From contig WAID01000006.1 in NCBI GenBank assembly GCA_016584495.1, positions 2,666,001-2,730,000 on the forward strand: DNA of 64,000 nt, written 5' to 3'. Position 1 is the first letter of the stretch. Each line of letters begins with the position of its first letter. The notes below the pieces were generated by a model. The model saw only the letters and a list, made by a program, of their open reading frames with translations, was not told the origin of the DNA and made no database searches. This document shows positions 1 through 11,182 of the stretch, piece by piece. The translations under genes and the position numbers were made by a program. The stretch comes from Celoporthe dispersa. Its lineage: Eukaryota > Ascomycota > Sordariomycetes > Diaporthales > Cryphonectriaceae.

Positions 1-1
1 T

Positions 2-1158
2 GCACCTGTTGCTGCCACCTCCAGCAGCAGCAGTGCTGTCAGCTCTTCTGCTGCCGCCGTCGCCACCTCCAGCGCCGCTGCCGTCGCCACCTCCAGCGCC
101 GCTGCCGTCGCCACCTCCAGCGCCGCTGCCGTCGCCACCTCCAGTGCCGCTGCCGTCTCCGCGGCCAGCAGCAGCAGCAGCGTGGCCACCTCCTCCGCGG
201 TCTCGACCAGCAGCAGCTCCAGCTCCAGCGGGTTCAAGTTCTTTGGCGCCAGCGAGTCTGGTGCCGAGTTCGGCACGGGCGACATCCCCGGCGTCTGGAA
301 CACGGACTACATCTTCCCCGACACGTCTGCCATCCAGGTGCTCATCGACAACGGCATGAACATGTTCCGGATCCCCTTCCTCATGGAGCGCCTGGCCCAG
401 GGCACGATGACGGCGACGCTGGACGCAGACTACCTGGCCAACCTGACCAGCGTGGTCAAGTACATCACCGACGCCGGCAGCTACGCGGTGCTGGACCCGC
501 ACAACTACGCCCGCTACGACGACACCATCATCTCGTCCACGTCCGACTTCTCGACTTTCTGGACCAACGTGGCCACCGAGTTCGCCGACAACTCCAACGT
601 CGTCTTCGACTGCAACAACGAGCCCCACGACATGACCACCGACACCCAGACCGCCGACCTCATGCAGGCCTGCGTCTCGGCCATCCGCGCCGCGGGCGCC
701 ACCACCAGTACATCTTTGTCGAGGGCACCTCCTACACGGGCGCCTGGACCTGGACCACCTCGGGCAACAGCGAGTACATGGCCGACATCACCGACACCGT
801 CGACGACCTGCTCGTCTACGAGATGCACCAGTACCTCGACAGCGACGGCTCCGGGACCTCGTCCACCTGCGTCAACACCACCATCGGCCAGAACCGCGTC
901 GAGGCCGCCACCAACTGGCTCAAGGAGAACGGCAAGCTCGGCATCATCGGCGAGTTCGCAGGCGGCGTCAACTCGGACTGCGAGACCGCCGTCACCGGGA
1001 TGCTCGACTACCTCTCCGACAACAGCGACGTGTGGCTGGGTGCTCTGTGGTGGGGTGCTGGCCCTTGGTGGGGCACTTACATCTTCGACTTTGAGCCTCC
1101 TACTGGTGTTGCCTATGTGGCGTACGAGAGCATCCTCTCCAAGTACTATCCCTCTTGA
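2..1158 (+). CDS. GH5 endo-beta-1,4-glucanase (cellulase), 5' end outside window, one frameshift
   Basis: Secreted-type cellulase that hydrolyses internal beta-1,4-glucan bonds. The window enters the gene inside a Ser/Ala/Thr-rich linker; in this family such a linker usually joins an N-terminal carbohydrate-binding module, which would lie upstream and is not seen. The catalytic domain starts at about 230 (FKFFGASESGAEFG). The acid/base Glu is in the motif NNEPHDM and the nucleophile Glu in IIGEFAGG, both typical of GH5 subfamily 5. The reading frame changes near 700-712: a C appears to be missing from a short C run between GAT and QYIFVEG, so the two halves lie in different frames. The stop TGA is at 1156-1158. 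Every conserved block on both sides is intact, which favours a sequence error over a pseudogene. Downstream it converges on the SDR gene at 1694-2517. Confidence 0.9.
   Translation, partial: TCCCHLQQQQCCQLFCCRRRHLQRRCRRHLQRRCRRHLQRRCRRHLQCRCRLRGQQQQQRGHLLRGLDQQQLQLQRVQVLWRQRVWCRVRHGRHPRRLEHGLHLPRHVCHPGAHRQRHEHVPDPLPHGAPGPGHDDGDAGRRLPGQPDQRGQVHHRRRQLRGAGPAQLRPLRRHHHLVHVRLLDFLDQRGHRVRRQLQRRLRLQQRAPRHDHRHPDRRPHAGLRLGHPRRGRHHQYIFVEGTSYTGAWTWTTSGNSEYMADITDTVDDLLVYEMHQYLDSDGSGTSSTCVNTTIGQNRVEAATNWLKENGKLGIIGEFAGGVNSDCETAVTGMLDYLSDNSDVWLGALWWGAGPWWGTYIFDFEPPTGVAYVAYESILSKYYPS
61..156 (+). repeat. 24-bp tandem repeat in cellulase linker
   Basis: Four nearly perfect 24-bp units sit head to tail, the last with one C-to-T change. 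Each encodes the octapeptide AVATSSAA. They build the flexible, probably O-glycosylated linker of the GH5 enzyme and are likely to vary in copy number between strains. Confidence 0.85.
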
Positions 1159-1693
1159 AGGGGAAGGGGCATATAAGCGCCGCCACCACCACCAGTCTCT
1201 GGGGGTCCGGCACGATCTAGAGGTTATTTCAGGTTCTTTCGTAGATATTATTCTTGTCTTTTGTACGTAAACAATCTCTCAAGACAAATAGAAACGCCTT
1301 GCGTTGTATCGATCAGAATTCTCTTTCCAAGTGTCGTGTGACTCCCGATTTCTGTCCCTAGTGAAATGAATAGTAGAGATATAACAAGTCAAGTGCGTTT
1401 CGTAAAATCTGTACAAGCCGATCTCACAAGTCTAATCTCAAAGTACACTGGCTTCGCTTTATCAAAAGGTTGTTAAAATATCGGATACGTGCCACGCTTG
1501 CCCCAAAGACCAACCCCTCTGTTGCCTCCTTTTCTTACTCAATATCAAGGCTAGACAGACACCAACGTCACAGCAGTACTGTCTCCGAGATTGGTTTTTT
1601 TTTTGGCCTTTTTATTTTTTTCCTGTCACGATGCCCATACCCAACCTGTCCTGCTCGGCCCTGAAAATCCTCCCTCCTCCCTTAGAGTAGCTC
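1159..1693. other. Convergent intergenic region
   Basis: Shared 3' region of the GH5 gene and the SDR on the other strand. It contains a T-rich tract around 1591-1622. I see no gene. Confidence 0.6.
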
Positions 1694-2517
1694 CTACTGG
1701 AAGTTCACAAACGCCCCGCCGTCCACCAGGAGCTGCGCCCCCGTCACATACCCGCTCAGCTCCTCACACGCCAAAAACACCGCCGGCCCCGCCAGGTCCC
1801 TCGTCTCCCCCGTCCTGCCCAGCGGGATCCTGCCCTCCATGTACGTCCGCTTCGCATCATCCGCCAGGTCCTCGTCGTTCAGCTGCGTCCTGATGGTCCC
1901 AGGGAGCAGCGCGTTGCACCGCACACCGTACTTGCCCAGCGCGACCGCCGTGCTCTGCATCAGCGACAGGACGCCGGCCTTGGTAGGGGTATAGTGCGTC
2001 TGCCCTCCGCCGCCGACCAGCGCGCTGATGGAGGAGATGCCGATGACGGAGCCGCCGGGGGTGACTGGTGCAGCGCCATCTGGCGCGCGGCGGCCTGCAC
2101 GACGTAAAAGGCACCGTCGAGGTTCGTCCGCACGGTGCGGCTGTACAGGTCTGCGGGGAGGTCCAGGAACTCGGCGAACGTGCAGATGCCCGCGTTGCTC
2201 ACGCAGACGTCCAGCCTGCCCGTCGAGAAGGCCTCGAGCGCGAAGGCGACGAGCTTGGTGCCCGTTTCTGGGTCCGTCACGTCTCCTGGGAGGTGGGCGA
2301 GGCGGCCGGCGGTCTGGCCTGCTGCTGCGGAGGACTGGAGCTGGGTGGCTTCTGCGATAAGGGACTCCAGGTGTGGCCTGTCCTTCTCCAAGTCCAGATG
2401 GTTCACGGCGACGTTGCAGCCCTGCCGGAGGAACTCGAGACAGATGGCACGGCCTATGCCGGTCGTGCCGCCTGTGATGATGGCCGTCTTGCCGGCCAGG
2501 AGGTTTGTGGGAGCCAT
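1694..2517 (-). CDS. LRA1: L-rhamnose-1-dehydrogenase-like short-chain dehydrogenase, one frameshift
   Basis: Classical SDR expected to oxidise L-rhamnose to L-rhamnono-gamma-lactone with NAD(P)+, the first step of the fungal non-phosphorylating rhamnose pathway. The first ATG is at 2517. The cofactor motif TGGTTGIG lies at about residues 15-22, followed by SNAG, GISSISALVG and the active-site YxxxK in THYTPTK. The C-terminus (YMEGRIPLGR, GAQLLVDGG) closely resembles my recollection of the characterised yeast L-rhamnose dehydrogenase. The frame shifts at the five-G run 2057-2061; restoring one base gives PPGGSVIGISS and about 274 residues, the family length. No intron is apparent. Substrate assignment is by remembered similarity, supported by the LRA3-type dehydratase 9 kb away. 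The alternative is another polyol/sugar SDR. Confidence 0.8.
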
Positions 2518-3433
2518 ATTATCTGACACCAGTCTCGATCGGGCGACTTGTAAGTGGCCTTGTTGTCGTATTCTTGGGTTCTGGTGGTGGTGGAGAAGGA
2601 GGACAAGCTGTGTATCGTTTGCCTCCTAGCTAAGGGGCAAGACCTTATAAGCTGGAATATGGGGTTGAGAATGGTAGAGGAGAGCTTGAGAAGAGTATCA
2701 ACTGGACGTCCAAATGAACAGAGGCTGTGTGACTGAAGAAAACGCGAAAGGGTCAGAGTATGGTTATCAGGACCAGACCAGACCACGGCTCAGGAGAAGT
2801 ATGAGCTGGTCATCGTTGCTATGAAGTACTCCCCCTACCTTTTCAAGTGAAAGTCTACAAGGAGGCTCATTGACCCCTCGTCGATCAACAGCACCGATCG
2901 TGGGGAACCCTGCAGCAAGGCAGGGTCAGGGGCCTCCCTCGGTGGGTCTGACCTCGGGACATCTCAGAGCGAGACAACGTCCTTGCATCAAACCTCTTGT
3001 TAACCCAGATAGAGGTTCGCAGAGATGCAAGTCCTCCTCCAGCTGGTCCCAGCGCCTCGATGTCACGAACCCTGCCGTATAATCTCCAAGAGTCGGATGG
3101 TACACCTGGCGGCAGCTTGTCTCGACATCAGCGTCCTGCGTTGGTCCAAGAGAGCGAGCTGCTCTTCTGGCACCAAGAGGTGCTCCGAAAGAGTGGTGAG
3201 AGGACCAGAAGGTCACTGGCTGGAGGTATTACATGATTCATAGCATTGTGCATATCATCAATATATCCACAGACTTGTGGTATTGCTATTAGTCTCGTTT
3301 TGGGCTGATTAGTGTACCTATCTATCTACTTTGAGTAGCGATTGCTCATAGCCCTCCCCTGTGCGTCTTTGTTGATCTAAGTCCAGCCTGCCTGGCACAT
3401 TCCAAATATGCAAATCACACCCAGATGACCGCC
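2518..3433. other. Intergenic region
   Basis: Promoter side of the LRA1-like gene and 3' side of the next minus-strand gene. Short open frames around 2870-3240 on both strands show no recognisable domain. I see nothing else. Confidence 0.5.
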
Positions 3434-4534
3434 TCACTTGCATGCACGAAGCTTGCGCTTGTTATTCGGTGAGGCGGGCGGCGGAGACTCATCCCGACGT
3501 CTCTTCAGGGCGCCCTTGGTAGAGAACGCTCCGACGAAGCTACGATGAGCCGTGCCTGCCACGGAACACCTCATAGAGTACATGTCACCGGTGCGAGGCT
3601 GCCGGCTGACAGCAGGGAAAGGGGCTGAGCCAATGATCCAGCCTGCATGATCCACGTCGGCAAGGATCACGGCAGCCGCCTTGGACCGCCCCGTACCGTC
3701 GAAGGTGAGCATCCGACGGGTGCCCTCATAATCATGGCCGGGGTTTGCGGTTGGGTTGGTATCCGTCGACGATGAGGCGTCCGAAATGCCATTGGAAGCG
3801 TTTTCGACGTCTTCGTTGTACAGAATCTGCTCCAGCCAGGCGTGGTCCACGTATCCCATCCAGTTCGTCTCGGCGTTGGACGACGTGGCCCAGTGGTTGC
3901 CTGAATTCACGTCGGCGATCGTGTCCGCCATCATCTCAATACGCGCCAAAGCGCTGGTCGTGTCGGGACAGCACCTGCATCCGAGACGGTGGCTACTCAA
4001 TGGCGATGAGATGGTGAGTCACAGGCCTCTCTCGTCCTGAATCGGCGGTGCTTCTACTTACTCAACTCGAATGCGCCACTCAGAAAGCACGCTGTCCTGG
4101 TCTTGGCAAATCGACACCGCAGTTGTGATATTCTGAAGGCATGGAGGACAGAAGATGAACACCCGGTTGATGGGCATTGAGGCCTTCAGCACGGCCTCGT
4201 GAAGCGCAGTGTCCTCGTACTGGTAGCTCATGTATCTGTCCACATCGTATTCGTCCAGAATGCTACCAACGGAAGTGACAATGGCCTGCGGCAACAGTGA
4301 CTCAGACACGTCGTCCTGCGGGAAGAATCCTTGGCCTGAGCTGACACCATAGACGCCGAACTGGTGGTCAATGCAGTCATGGCTGCAGAGCGGGGTGAAG
4401 GCAAAGAAGAGGTGTGGAAACGCGTGGTTGGGGGGGAGGACCTCTGTTTGAGATCTCTTGGTCAGCACACGATCTCGTGATTGATAATTCTCCTTTGACT
4501 TACTCAAGGTCGGTTTGGCTGTAGCTTCAGGCAT
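3434..4534 (-). CDS. Uncharacterised protein inside the rhamnose-type gene group
   Basis: I do not recognise this protein. The best model has three exons, 4534-4504, 4443-4062 and 3992-3434, giving about 323 residues. Intron 1 (60 nt) has a GTAAGT donor and CAG acceptor. Intron 2 (69 nt) has GTAAGT and TAG; other in-frame acceptors a few codons away are possible. There is no signal peptide or membrane helix. The middle has several cysteines (CPPCLQN, LGCRCCPD). The C-terminus is basic (LKRRRDESPPPASPNNKRKL) and could be a nuclear localisation signal. Open frames that join correctly across both introns support a real gene. It sits between the LRA1-like dehydrogenase and a Zn2Cys6 regulator, all on the minus strand, so it may be co-regulated, but no function can be inferred. 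Confidence 0.6.
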
Positions 4535-5378
4535 CTTCACTGGTTCTATACTCGAGACAAGAAGATCGTCGTCACAAGTGCTAGGAAAGTTGCGTTGGGT
4601 TTAACTGATGATGCCTTGGGTAGAGATGCCGAAACGTGGAGAGCCGTCAGTGGGAAGGGATAAAAAGAGATGGGCAGAGAAATGAGACTGGAGTAGCTGT
4701 GTGCGTGGAATGACAGGAGAAGAAAGAAAATCCTTTCCACGAGAGGAACGCACTTGCAGGTCGCATCATTTGCCTGGTGAAGTCAAGGAAGGAGCTGTCC
4801 AGGCACTATCTTCCCCCTCACCTACAGGCTGCTTTTGGGTTTGTGATATTGCGCGATCTGCACCTTCCCTTTTTTTCCTTCTATTTTTTTTTTCTTTTCC
4901 CTTTTCTCTCTCTCCCCTTTCGTCTGGCCTACCGCAAGTTTTGACATGAGATGTAATCGTTGGAAGCAAGTCTATTGGAAGAAAAGAGCGGACATAACTT
5001 AGGAAAAACGTTTTGACAGGACCATGGAGGGGTTATGCGAGGGTGACGAGACGGTAAATTTGTAATTGAGCTGGTAGAGGCTTCTCAAGCATTGTAAATG
5101 AAGCTTTGCAAATGATCTCACACATCGAATGGTGGGGAGGAGTCGTCGTTGGAGAAAGGTGACGGTCCTAGACGACATATACACTTAATACTGCTTCTTC
5201 GATTGATAAGAGGCGCCAGGACGCCAGACCACCCAGTTACGGTGGTGGTAATATAATCACGCTGAGACCCCATGGACATATGCATCTTGACCCTCAGCAA
5301 AAGCACCGCGCTGACCTCTCGTTTCCCCTCCTTTTCTTGCCAGTAACCAGGCGCCTCATGCAAACGCTTCCGTCTGGC
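4535..5378. other. Intergenic region
   Basis: Promoter of the uncharacterised gene plus the 3' side of the next gene. It holds a pyrimidine-rich tract at about 4864-4920. I see no gene. Confidence 0.5.
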
Positions 5379-8300
5379 TCAGGCGAGGAACTTGGCCCCG
5401 TCCTGCTTAAACAGCCAGTCTCTGTTGGCATCCACCATAAAATCAGTAATGTTGAACTCATTAGCGTTTCCATTGGCCTCGAGAGGCATGCTGCCGCCGG
5501 CTGGGCCGTCTCTGCCAGGCCCAGAACCAGACCCGTTCCCGTTTCCGTTCCCGCTCTCAGCAGGCATGCTCCCGACATCCGCCGGCGCCCCAAAAGGCAG
5601 GCGTGGGACGTTGAAGAAGTCAAAGATGTCGACATACTCCAGGTCATTGGGCTGCGGTGTTCTGGCGGGTGTAACGCTGGGGTATCTGGTGTTTCTTCCC
5701 GAGAATCCGCTGACACCGCCGCCACCACCACCACCATTACCGCCCATTGTGGCGCCAGAGGGGGCAGGTGTGGAGCCCGTAATGCCTTGCCCGGCGGGAC
5801 CTGGGATGTGCCTTGGCTGCCGGCTGATGAGAAAGTCCAGGTCGAAGGCCGTCCGTCGCATATCAGCCAAGATCTTTACGCTCGTCGGTTGCGGTCCTGG
5901 CGTCGAGCCGTTTTCGCCCGGCATCCCTGTTCCTCCTTGCCTCTCGGCGTCGCGGTACTCATCTAGCACGCGCTCGAGCAGACTGCAGTACCGCGCCGCG
6001 ACGGGCCAGTACCGGCCCATCTCGCGCAGGCAGTCGACGAAGAAGGGCAGCTGCGGGGAGAGCTTGTGCTCGACGGTGCTGCCGTGGACGAGCAACAACC
6101 GCGCCGCGACCCACAGCGTGAACGCAAAGGGCGGGCCGAGCTTGGAGAGCAAGCCGTTCGTCGTGACAAACTCGCCCAGGGCCTGGATGTTCTCGACGGC
6201 GCCGTGGCAGCGCTGGCTTGCGCTGTAGGACGGGTGAAAGATCGGGGAGCGGGTGGTAGGGTATGCGGCAGAGGAGTGAAGCCGGATCACGGCCGTGTGG
6301 TAGGTGGCATGCAGCATCACCCAGCCGCAGTTGAGCTGCTTGGCGCTGCCGGGCTGGAAGAGCTTGGCCATGTTGCCGAACTCGCCCGGGAGCCCAAACT
6401 TCCAGGACGTGAGGGTGTTGTCGAGCTCCTTGTAGCGCAGCTGCCACTGCTCCACGTCGGAGAGAGCAGAGATGTCGACAGGCTGCTTGAGGAAGTTATG
6501 TATCTTGGTAAGGATCCCCAGTATCTCGATGTAGTACGAGAAGGCGCCCAGGTTTTGTGGGTTGTCCATCTTGAAATCGGGCGAGTCACAGTTGTGTGGC
6601 TCGTGTTGTATGCCGTTCTGGTGGTCGCTGAACCAGCGGGTTTCGACCTTTTGGTTCTTCATCCACAGGTCGTCGCGGCAGGGTAGGGTGCGGTCGATCT
6701 CGCGATCGTCCAAAGCAAACTCGAAGGCGGTCGCGATAGTCGCATACCGGTCGAGGAGATAGATCATCCAGAAAAGGCGCCGCCGGCTCTCTTCCCTCTA
6801 TGAAATCCTTGGGTTCGGGCAGGATCATGGCGCGCAGGGTGTAGATGGAGGTGAAGTTAGGGCTGACGCTGAAGGAGCTCGCCTCGACGGCCAGGCCGAG
6901 CTGCACGACAGATCGGGTGATGAGGGCCATGATGTTCCAGCCGGGCGGTCCGTTGCTGTCACCGCAGAGGTCGAGGGAGAGGATGACGAGGGCCTGCAGA
7001 GACTTGACCGACGAGCTCTCCATGCCGTAGAGAAGCACCTGCTGCTTTGATATAGCATGATAGTGCCTCCTCCTCTCTTCAGTCAGTCTGGCGTCTGTCG
7101 AGTACCTCAGGGTGGTGGCTACGATGGCGTGAAGCAGAATCTTGTCTGTTTCTTCTATCATCGACGGCCCAAAGAGCGAGTCCAGAGTTGTCTTTCGATG
7201 TAATATTGGACACCACGTGTTGATGTGCTTGAAATAGAGATCCACCAGAGCGTACAGGAGATCGTAAGGAGGCAGATCCTGATCTGCAGATAAGCCCTGA
7301 TTTTGCGAGTGCGAAAGATTCACGGTCGGCGAGGGCATAGGAGCAGCACTATTGGTACCATAATACTCCTGTGCTGCAACACTGGCAATGCCCCCCGCCG
7401 CCGCCGCCGCTGATGATCCTCCCGAGATTCCAGAGATGTGGCTATGGTTGGTGGGTGACAAGCTGGACATGTTGACAGCAGAGGACATGCCATCGTGTAG
7501 GGTGGGCGTCGGGGGCGGTATTCCAAAAGTCCATCGTCTGGGTGACGGGCGGATACGTAGAGGGTTTCTGGAGGAACAGGGCCGTCTCTGCCTGGGCCTG
7601 GTTCGTCCGCACTGAGTCTGCCCTGCCGAAGATCGGGGGTGGAGCTTCGTGCGGCGTGCCATGGTCGCTGGGAAGGCTCGCGTTGCTCCCTCGAATGCTG
7701 GAGGGGGGCGGATGGTGTGATATCAGCCCGGCAGGGGCAGAGTGGGCGGCAGTGAAGGTCGCTTGGATGATCTCGGAGTGGGCGCGGAGAATCTCCTCGA
7801 GCTTATCGAGCCTCTGCTCGAGCTCACGCCCGTACCCAGCGCGCAGGCCAGGCTTCTTGCGCTCTTTGTATTCGCATAGCTGGCCATTGCGACTGCACCA
7901 GCCGCAAGAGGGCTGACCGCGGTCGCATTTCACCTGGAGTTTTTGTTACACGTCATGTTAGTTGAAGCCCTCGTCTAGATCATCTCGTACCGGTCTCCCA
8001 CCACCTGAATTCGGGATGAGGGACAGAGGGAGAGAGAGAGAGAGCATCACGAGTATAAGAGAGTATAAGGATCGAAAATAGGATGTTTGTAGCCGCACCT
8101 TTCTCTGCTTACATAGCTCGCACCTTGGAATAGGAATTTCGTCAGCAACTCTTCTGTTCTTGGGCTCGGGCTCGGGCGAAGTCGCCGCGGCACGAGGGTC
8201 CACCTCGATAGTCTCCTCTACGAGGGGCGCCGGCGGTGTAATTTCAGCACAGGGAGAAGACATGAAGTTGGTGATGGTGGTACAGAGGAGCAACAACAAG

Positions 8301-8837
8301 TCAACGACGGAGACAGGTGATGTGACATAGCTCACGTGCCGAACAAGAATTATAAAAGGCAGAGGGGATATCAAGTTGACGGGAGAAAAGATTCAACGAG
8401 CAGATATGTAGTATAGCAACGACAGATATGTTCCGAGCTAAAGACCAGGAAACTTGAGAAGAACAAGACAGATAGGGACAAGCTGGATAGTAACAGAAAG
8501 AGGGATAGATCCGGGGCGCCGGAGGAAAAGAAGGCCTGGGGGGGGGAGAAAAAGTGCTCCAGGGGGGGGGGGGGATAGGTTGATACAGAGCAAGGGCCCG
8601 AATTAGGACAAACACGTACGAAACGGAGATTGGTCGTTTTCGCTTGCCACTCCTATTGGCAACCTCTCCTACAGGGTCGTCGTCGTCGCTGGCTGCCTCA
8701 TCTCCGCTGACCCTCTGTCCACCACCGTCCTCGTCCGGGCTGGTGGCCTCCCCGTCCGGCTGTATCTTGACAGTGACGGTCGATGCAGGTGGTGAGACCC
8801 CCTGGGCCACGATCGAGGACTGCACAGGGGAGGACAT
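5379..8837 (-). CDS. Zn2Cys6 fungal transcription factor, two frameshifts
   Basis: Nuclear regulator of the GAL4-type zinc cluster class with a fungal-specific transcription factor domain. Preferred exons: 8837-8620, 8123-8099 and 7933-5379. The tiny middle exon carries the first two zinc-cluster cysteines. The full cluster reads C-x2-C-x6-C-x6-C-x2-C-x6-C, starting CELCKQRKVKC, directly after the basic stretch GKRKRPIS. A coiled coil follows (RELEQRLDKLEEILR). The regulatory domain has the family motif RRRLFWMIYLLDR. Two single-base insertions break the frame: the run 7511-7515 (five G on the plus strand) and 6794-6796. Removing them gives 931 residues. An alternative start at 8263 inside intron 1 also reads in frame into the zinc cluster. 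Its position, upstream of and divergent from the LRA3-like gene, suggests a rhamnose-pathway regulator; that is inference. Confidence 0.85.
8099..8263 (-). other. Alternative in-frame N-terminus inside intron 1 of the Zn2Cys6 gene
   Basis: From ATG 8263 an open frame runs through the 3' part of the proposed 496-nt intron straight into the 25-nt exon, reaching the same CELCKQRKV. This would give a second N-terminus that also starts MSSP and is acidic and proline-rich. Either it is an alternative first exon used from an internal promoter, or the upstream exon (8837-8620) belongs to a different transcript. The upstream exon ends in GKRKRPISVS with a good GTACGT donor, so I prefer it as the main form. 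Confidence 0.4.
8562..8574 (+). repeat. G homopolymer (13 G)
   Basis: Run of G on the plus strand, read as a C run inside the proposed intron 1 of the Zn2Cys6 gene. A second run of G lies just upstream (about 8538-8546). Such runs are prone to length errors. Confidence 0.8.
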
Positions 8838-8898
8838 GACAGCTGGCGTTGGAGACGTGGAGACCTCTGAGGAGGAGGAGAAGGAGGAGCAGGGGCGT

Positions 8899-8940
8899 GT
8901 GGAGGAGGAGGAGGAGGAGGAGGAGGAGGAGGAAGAGGAG
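8899..8940 (+). repeat. GGA microsatellite
   Basis: Purine-rich GAG/GGA repeats just upstream of the Zn2Cys6 gene start, on its template side. Any poly-Glu reading is a by-product of the repeat. Confidence 0.8.
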
Positions 8941-9241
8941 GGGTGTGAGGCTATCGAGTCCCACGGTGTTGGTTGTCAAAAGAGATACACACGATCAGGG
9001 CCCGCTCAGGACCACCCTCAACGCCCGAGTCCCAACCCGCAGACTAGTCTAGTCGATTATGAACCGTCTCTCATTGTCTGCCGAACTGCGATCTGGTTCT
9101 ATCTGCTGTGTGCTGGGGTTGAGACGTGATCTCAAGGAACCCGAGGGCGTGCGTGGGGTGGGGCCCCCAGACGGTACGGTGCGACGGTGTGAGTGAGGAG
9201 GAATGATGAGAGGGTGTGGGCGTCTGTGTGAGTGTGTGTGT

Positions 9242-9244
<3 letters not shown>

Positions 9245-9273
<29 letters not shown>
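9245..9273 (+). repeat. GT dinucleotide microsatellite
   Basis: Uninterrupted GT repeat of about 14 units in the regulator/dehydratase intergenic region. Confidence 0.85.
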
Positions 9274-10362
9274 GCTGTGCCTCGCATGCCTCAAAGACAG
9301 GGGCCCAGCTGCTGCTAACCAGCGTGACAGGTAACAAAAGAAAACAACACAACAGCCTTGGGTGGCAGGTCTCGGTGGGATTCGCAACGCGCACGAAGAG
9401 AGAGAGAGAAAAAAAAGAGGTGCTTCGGGGTAATGTTGTGCAGAGTGTCGAGGACTTGGGCTGCTCCGGTCTTTATTGCATGGTCCGCCGTGGGAGGGGC
9501 CCTGGTTTGCCTGGCTCTTTGTGTCTCTCCCTCACTGCAGTAGCGGTAGCGGAGGAGAAAAGAGGTGGTGGGCCAGTGGAACCGCAGCGAAAGGCAGGAG
9601 GGCCTGTAGGGTTTTGATTTTTTAGCATTCAATCGAAAGGGTCTTAGTGCTGCGGTGATTAGTGCTGTTAGTGCTGGAGGGCGAGGCGGGAGGGGTCAGT
9701 TGGGAGGGGGGGAGGGAGCCGGGAGGTTCTGCTGCAGAGGGGAAAAGGTAGGGGAGGCCCATGACGTTGGGCTACCACGGCATGCAGTGATCCCTGTGCG
9801 TGCGGGGGAGGAGAGGGTCCGGCTGCGGGGGAGGGAGGGGTCTCTGGGGGCCTGAACGACCGCAAACAGGGAAACCACAGGGGCCTGAACAACGGTACGG
9901 AGGGGCTGGTCCCTCGGTCCTGAAGCCTCTGGAGGGAGACATGGAAGGAGGCATGACTAGTCGCCAGGATTAGGCTGGCGGGCTGGGCAACGTAGTATTC
10001 TGCTATGCTAACCGGATCTTTAAAATCGGCAAGGAGGCCAGGTGATCTCGAGCGGAGAAATCCCCGCGTCAAACCCCAGATTATCTCTCGTGTTGAGAAT
10101 CCGACCGCCTGTTGAGGTCGATGACTCTTGCAGTTGCTCCTGGCATGTCTCTCTTTACACCTCTTTCGAGACCAGAGCAACACATACGGACTTTGATTTA
10201 TGAATATCACATGAACACTCCGGTCAGCCCTGTCCTTGTACCTATGGGAACGACCTGACACGGATTATTTCGCGGTACTACGATACGGGGGAAAAAACAC
10301 AGTGCTTATTGATCCTTCGATCACCAACAAGAACTTACTCCGAGTGTACTTGCTGCCGGAGG

Positions 10363-10704
10363 AGTGGCATGTAACGCTCTGCAGGCTATGACGCCCACCT
10401 CAACCGTGATAAGAGGCCATCGCCATACGGGAGTGGGTTAGGCACGCCTTGTGCCCAAGACAGCAACCAGGTATCTAACTCACTCTCCGCCTGCTCTTCA
10501 ATTATCGCACCTGTCAGCAAGCACTGGGCCTGTCTGCTCCTGTCCTTTTACCCCACTGCTGATCTCGTAGAGGCTGGCTAGAGCGGTCATGCCCATAAGC
10601 TCAAAGGCCCGTAAGCTCAAGCTTTATGATGTATTATGCATTGTGGTATGCAGGCTTTCTGCTAGGCGGTGTCACGTCGGAGAAGTGGCATGTAACGCTC
10701 TGCA
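10363..10704 (+). repeat. 21-bp direct repeat pair
   Basis: An identical 21-mer (AGTGGCATGTAACGCTCTGC plus A) occurs at 10363-10383 and 10684-10704, 321 bp apart, with some further similarity on the flanks. It may be the remnant of a local duplication, or paired protein-binding sites in the shared promoter. Confidence 0.7.
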
Positions 10705-11182
10705 AGCCACACAAGCCACGCAATTTTACCGTCGAGCTCGTCTTCAGTTGTCCTTGCCATCGTTTCCTCTGGCAGATGCCGGAGATGGGCTGGGGCGCCA
10801 CAAGGCTGCCTGCCAGCCTAAAAATCAGACCATCATATGCAGCTCCCGTGTGAGCTTGTTGAGAGGTGTGTATGGCGGCAACTTCTTAGCTCATGGTAGA
10901 TCACATGCCATATGATCACCTCACCTTGTCGTCATTTTACAATAGGTCGCATTGTCTTATGTTTCTGAGCCGGATTGTAGCCAGCTGCACCCGTGAAGAT
11001 CAAAGCATGTGCCCGGTTATATCCACGGCATAGACTCTCACGCCGTCCTTATTAATATCTCATCTAAATATTCATGTGATCTAGCCGAGGGGTAAGGCCT
11101 GCGGTATTACCATGGACATAAGAAAGTAAAAATAAGAACAAAAGATTAAGGGATACATACTACTGCTATAGTAGTAAAAAGT

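Noticed and set aside
2068..2629. Plus-strand open frames over the LRA1-like gene
   Set aside because: They mirror the conserved SDR sequence on the minus strand and show no domain of their own.
5392..6228. Long plus-strand open frame opposite the Zn2Cys6 gene
   Set aside because: Low-complexity translation opposite a strongly supported domain; a GC-rich shadow frame.
8849..9052. Poly-Arg/poly-Glu open frames in the GGA repeat
   Set aside because: Produced by the trinucleotide repeat.
10589..10915. 108-codon plus-strand open frame between regulator and dehydratase
   Set aside because: No domain, no splice continuity, and it contains one copy of the 21-bp repeat; treated as non-coding.
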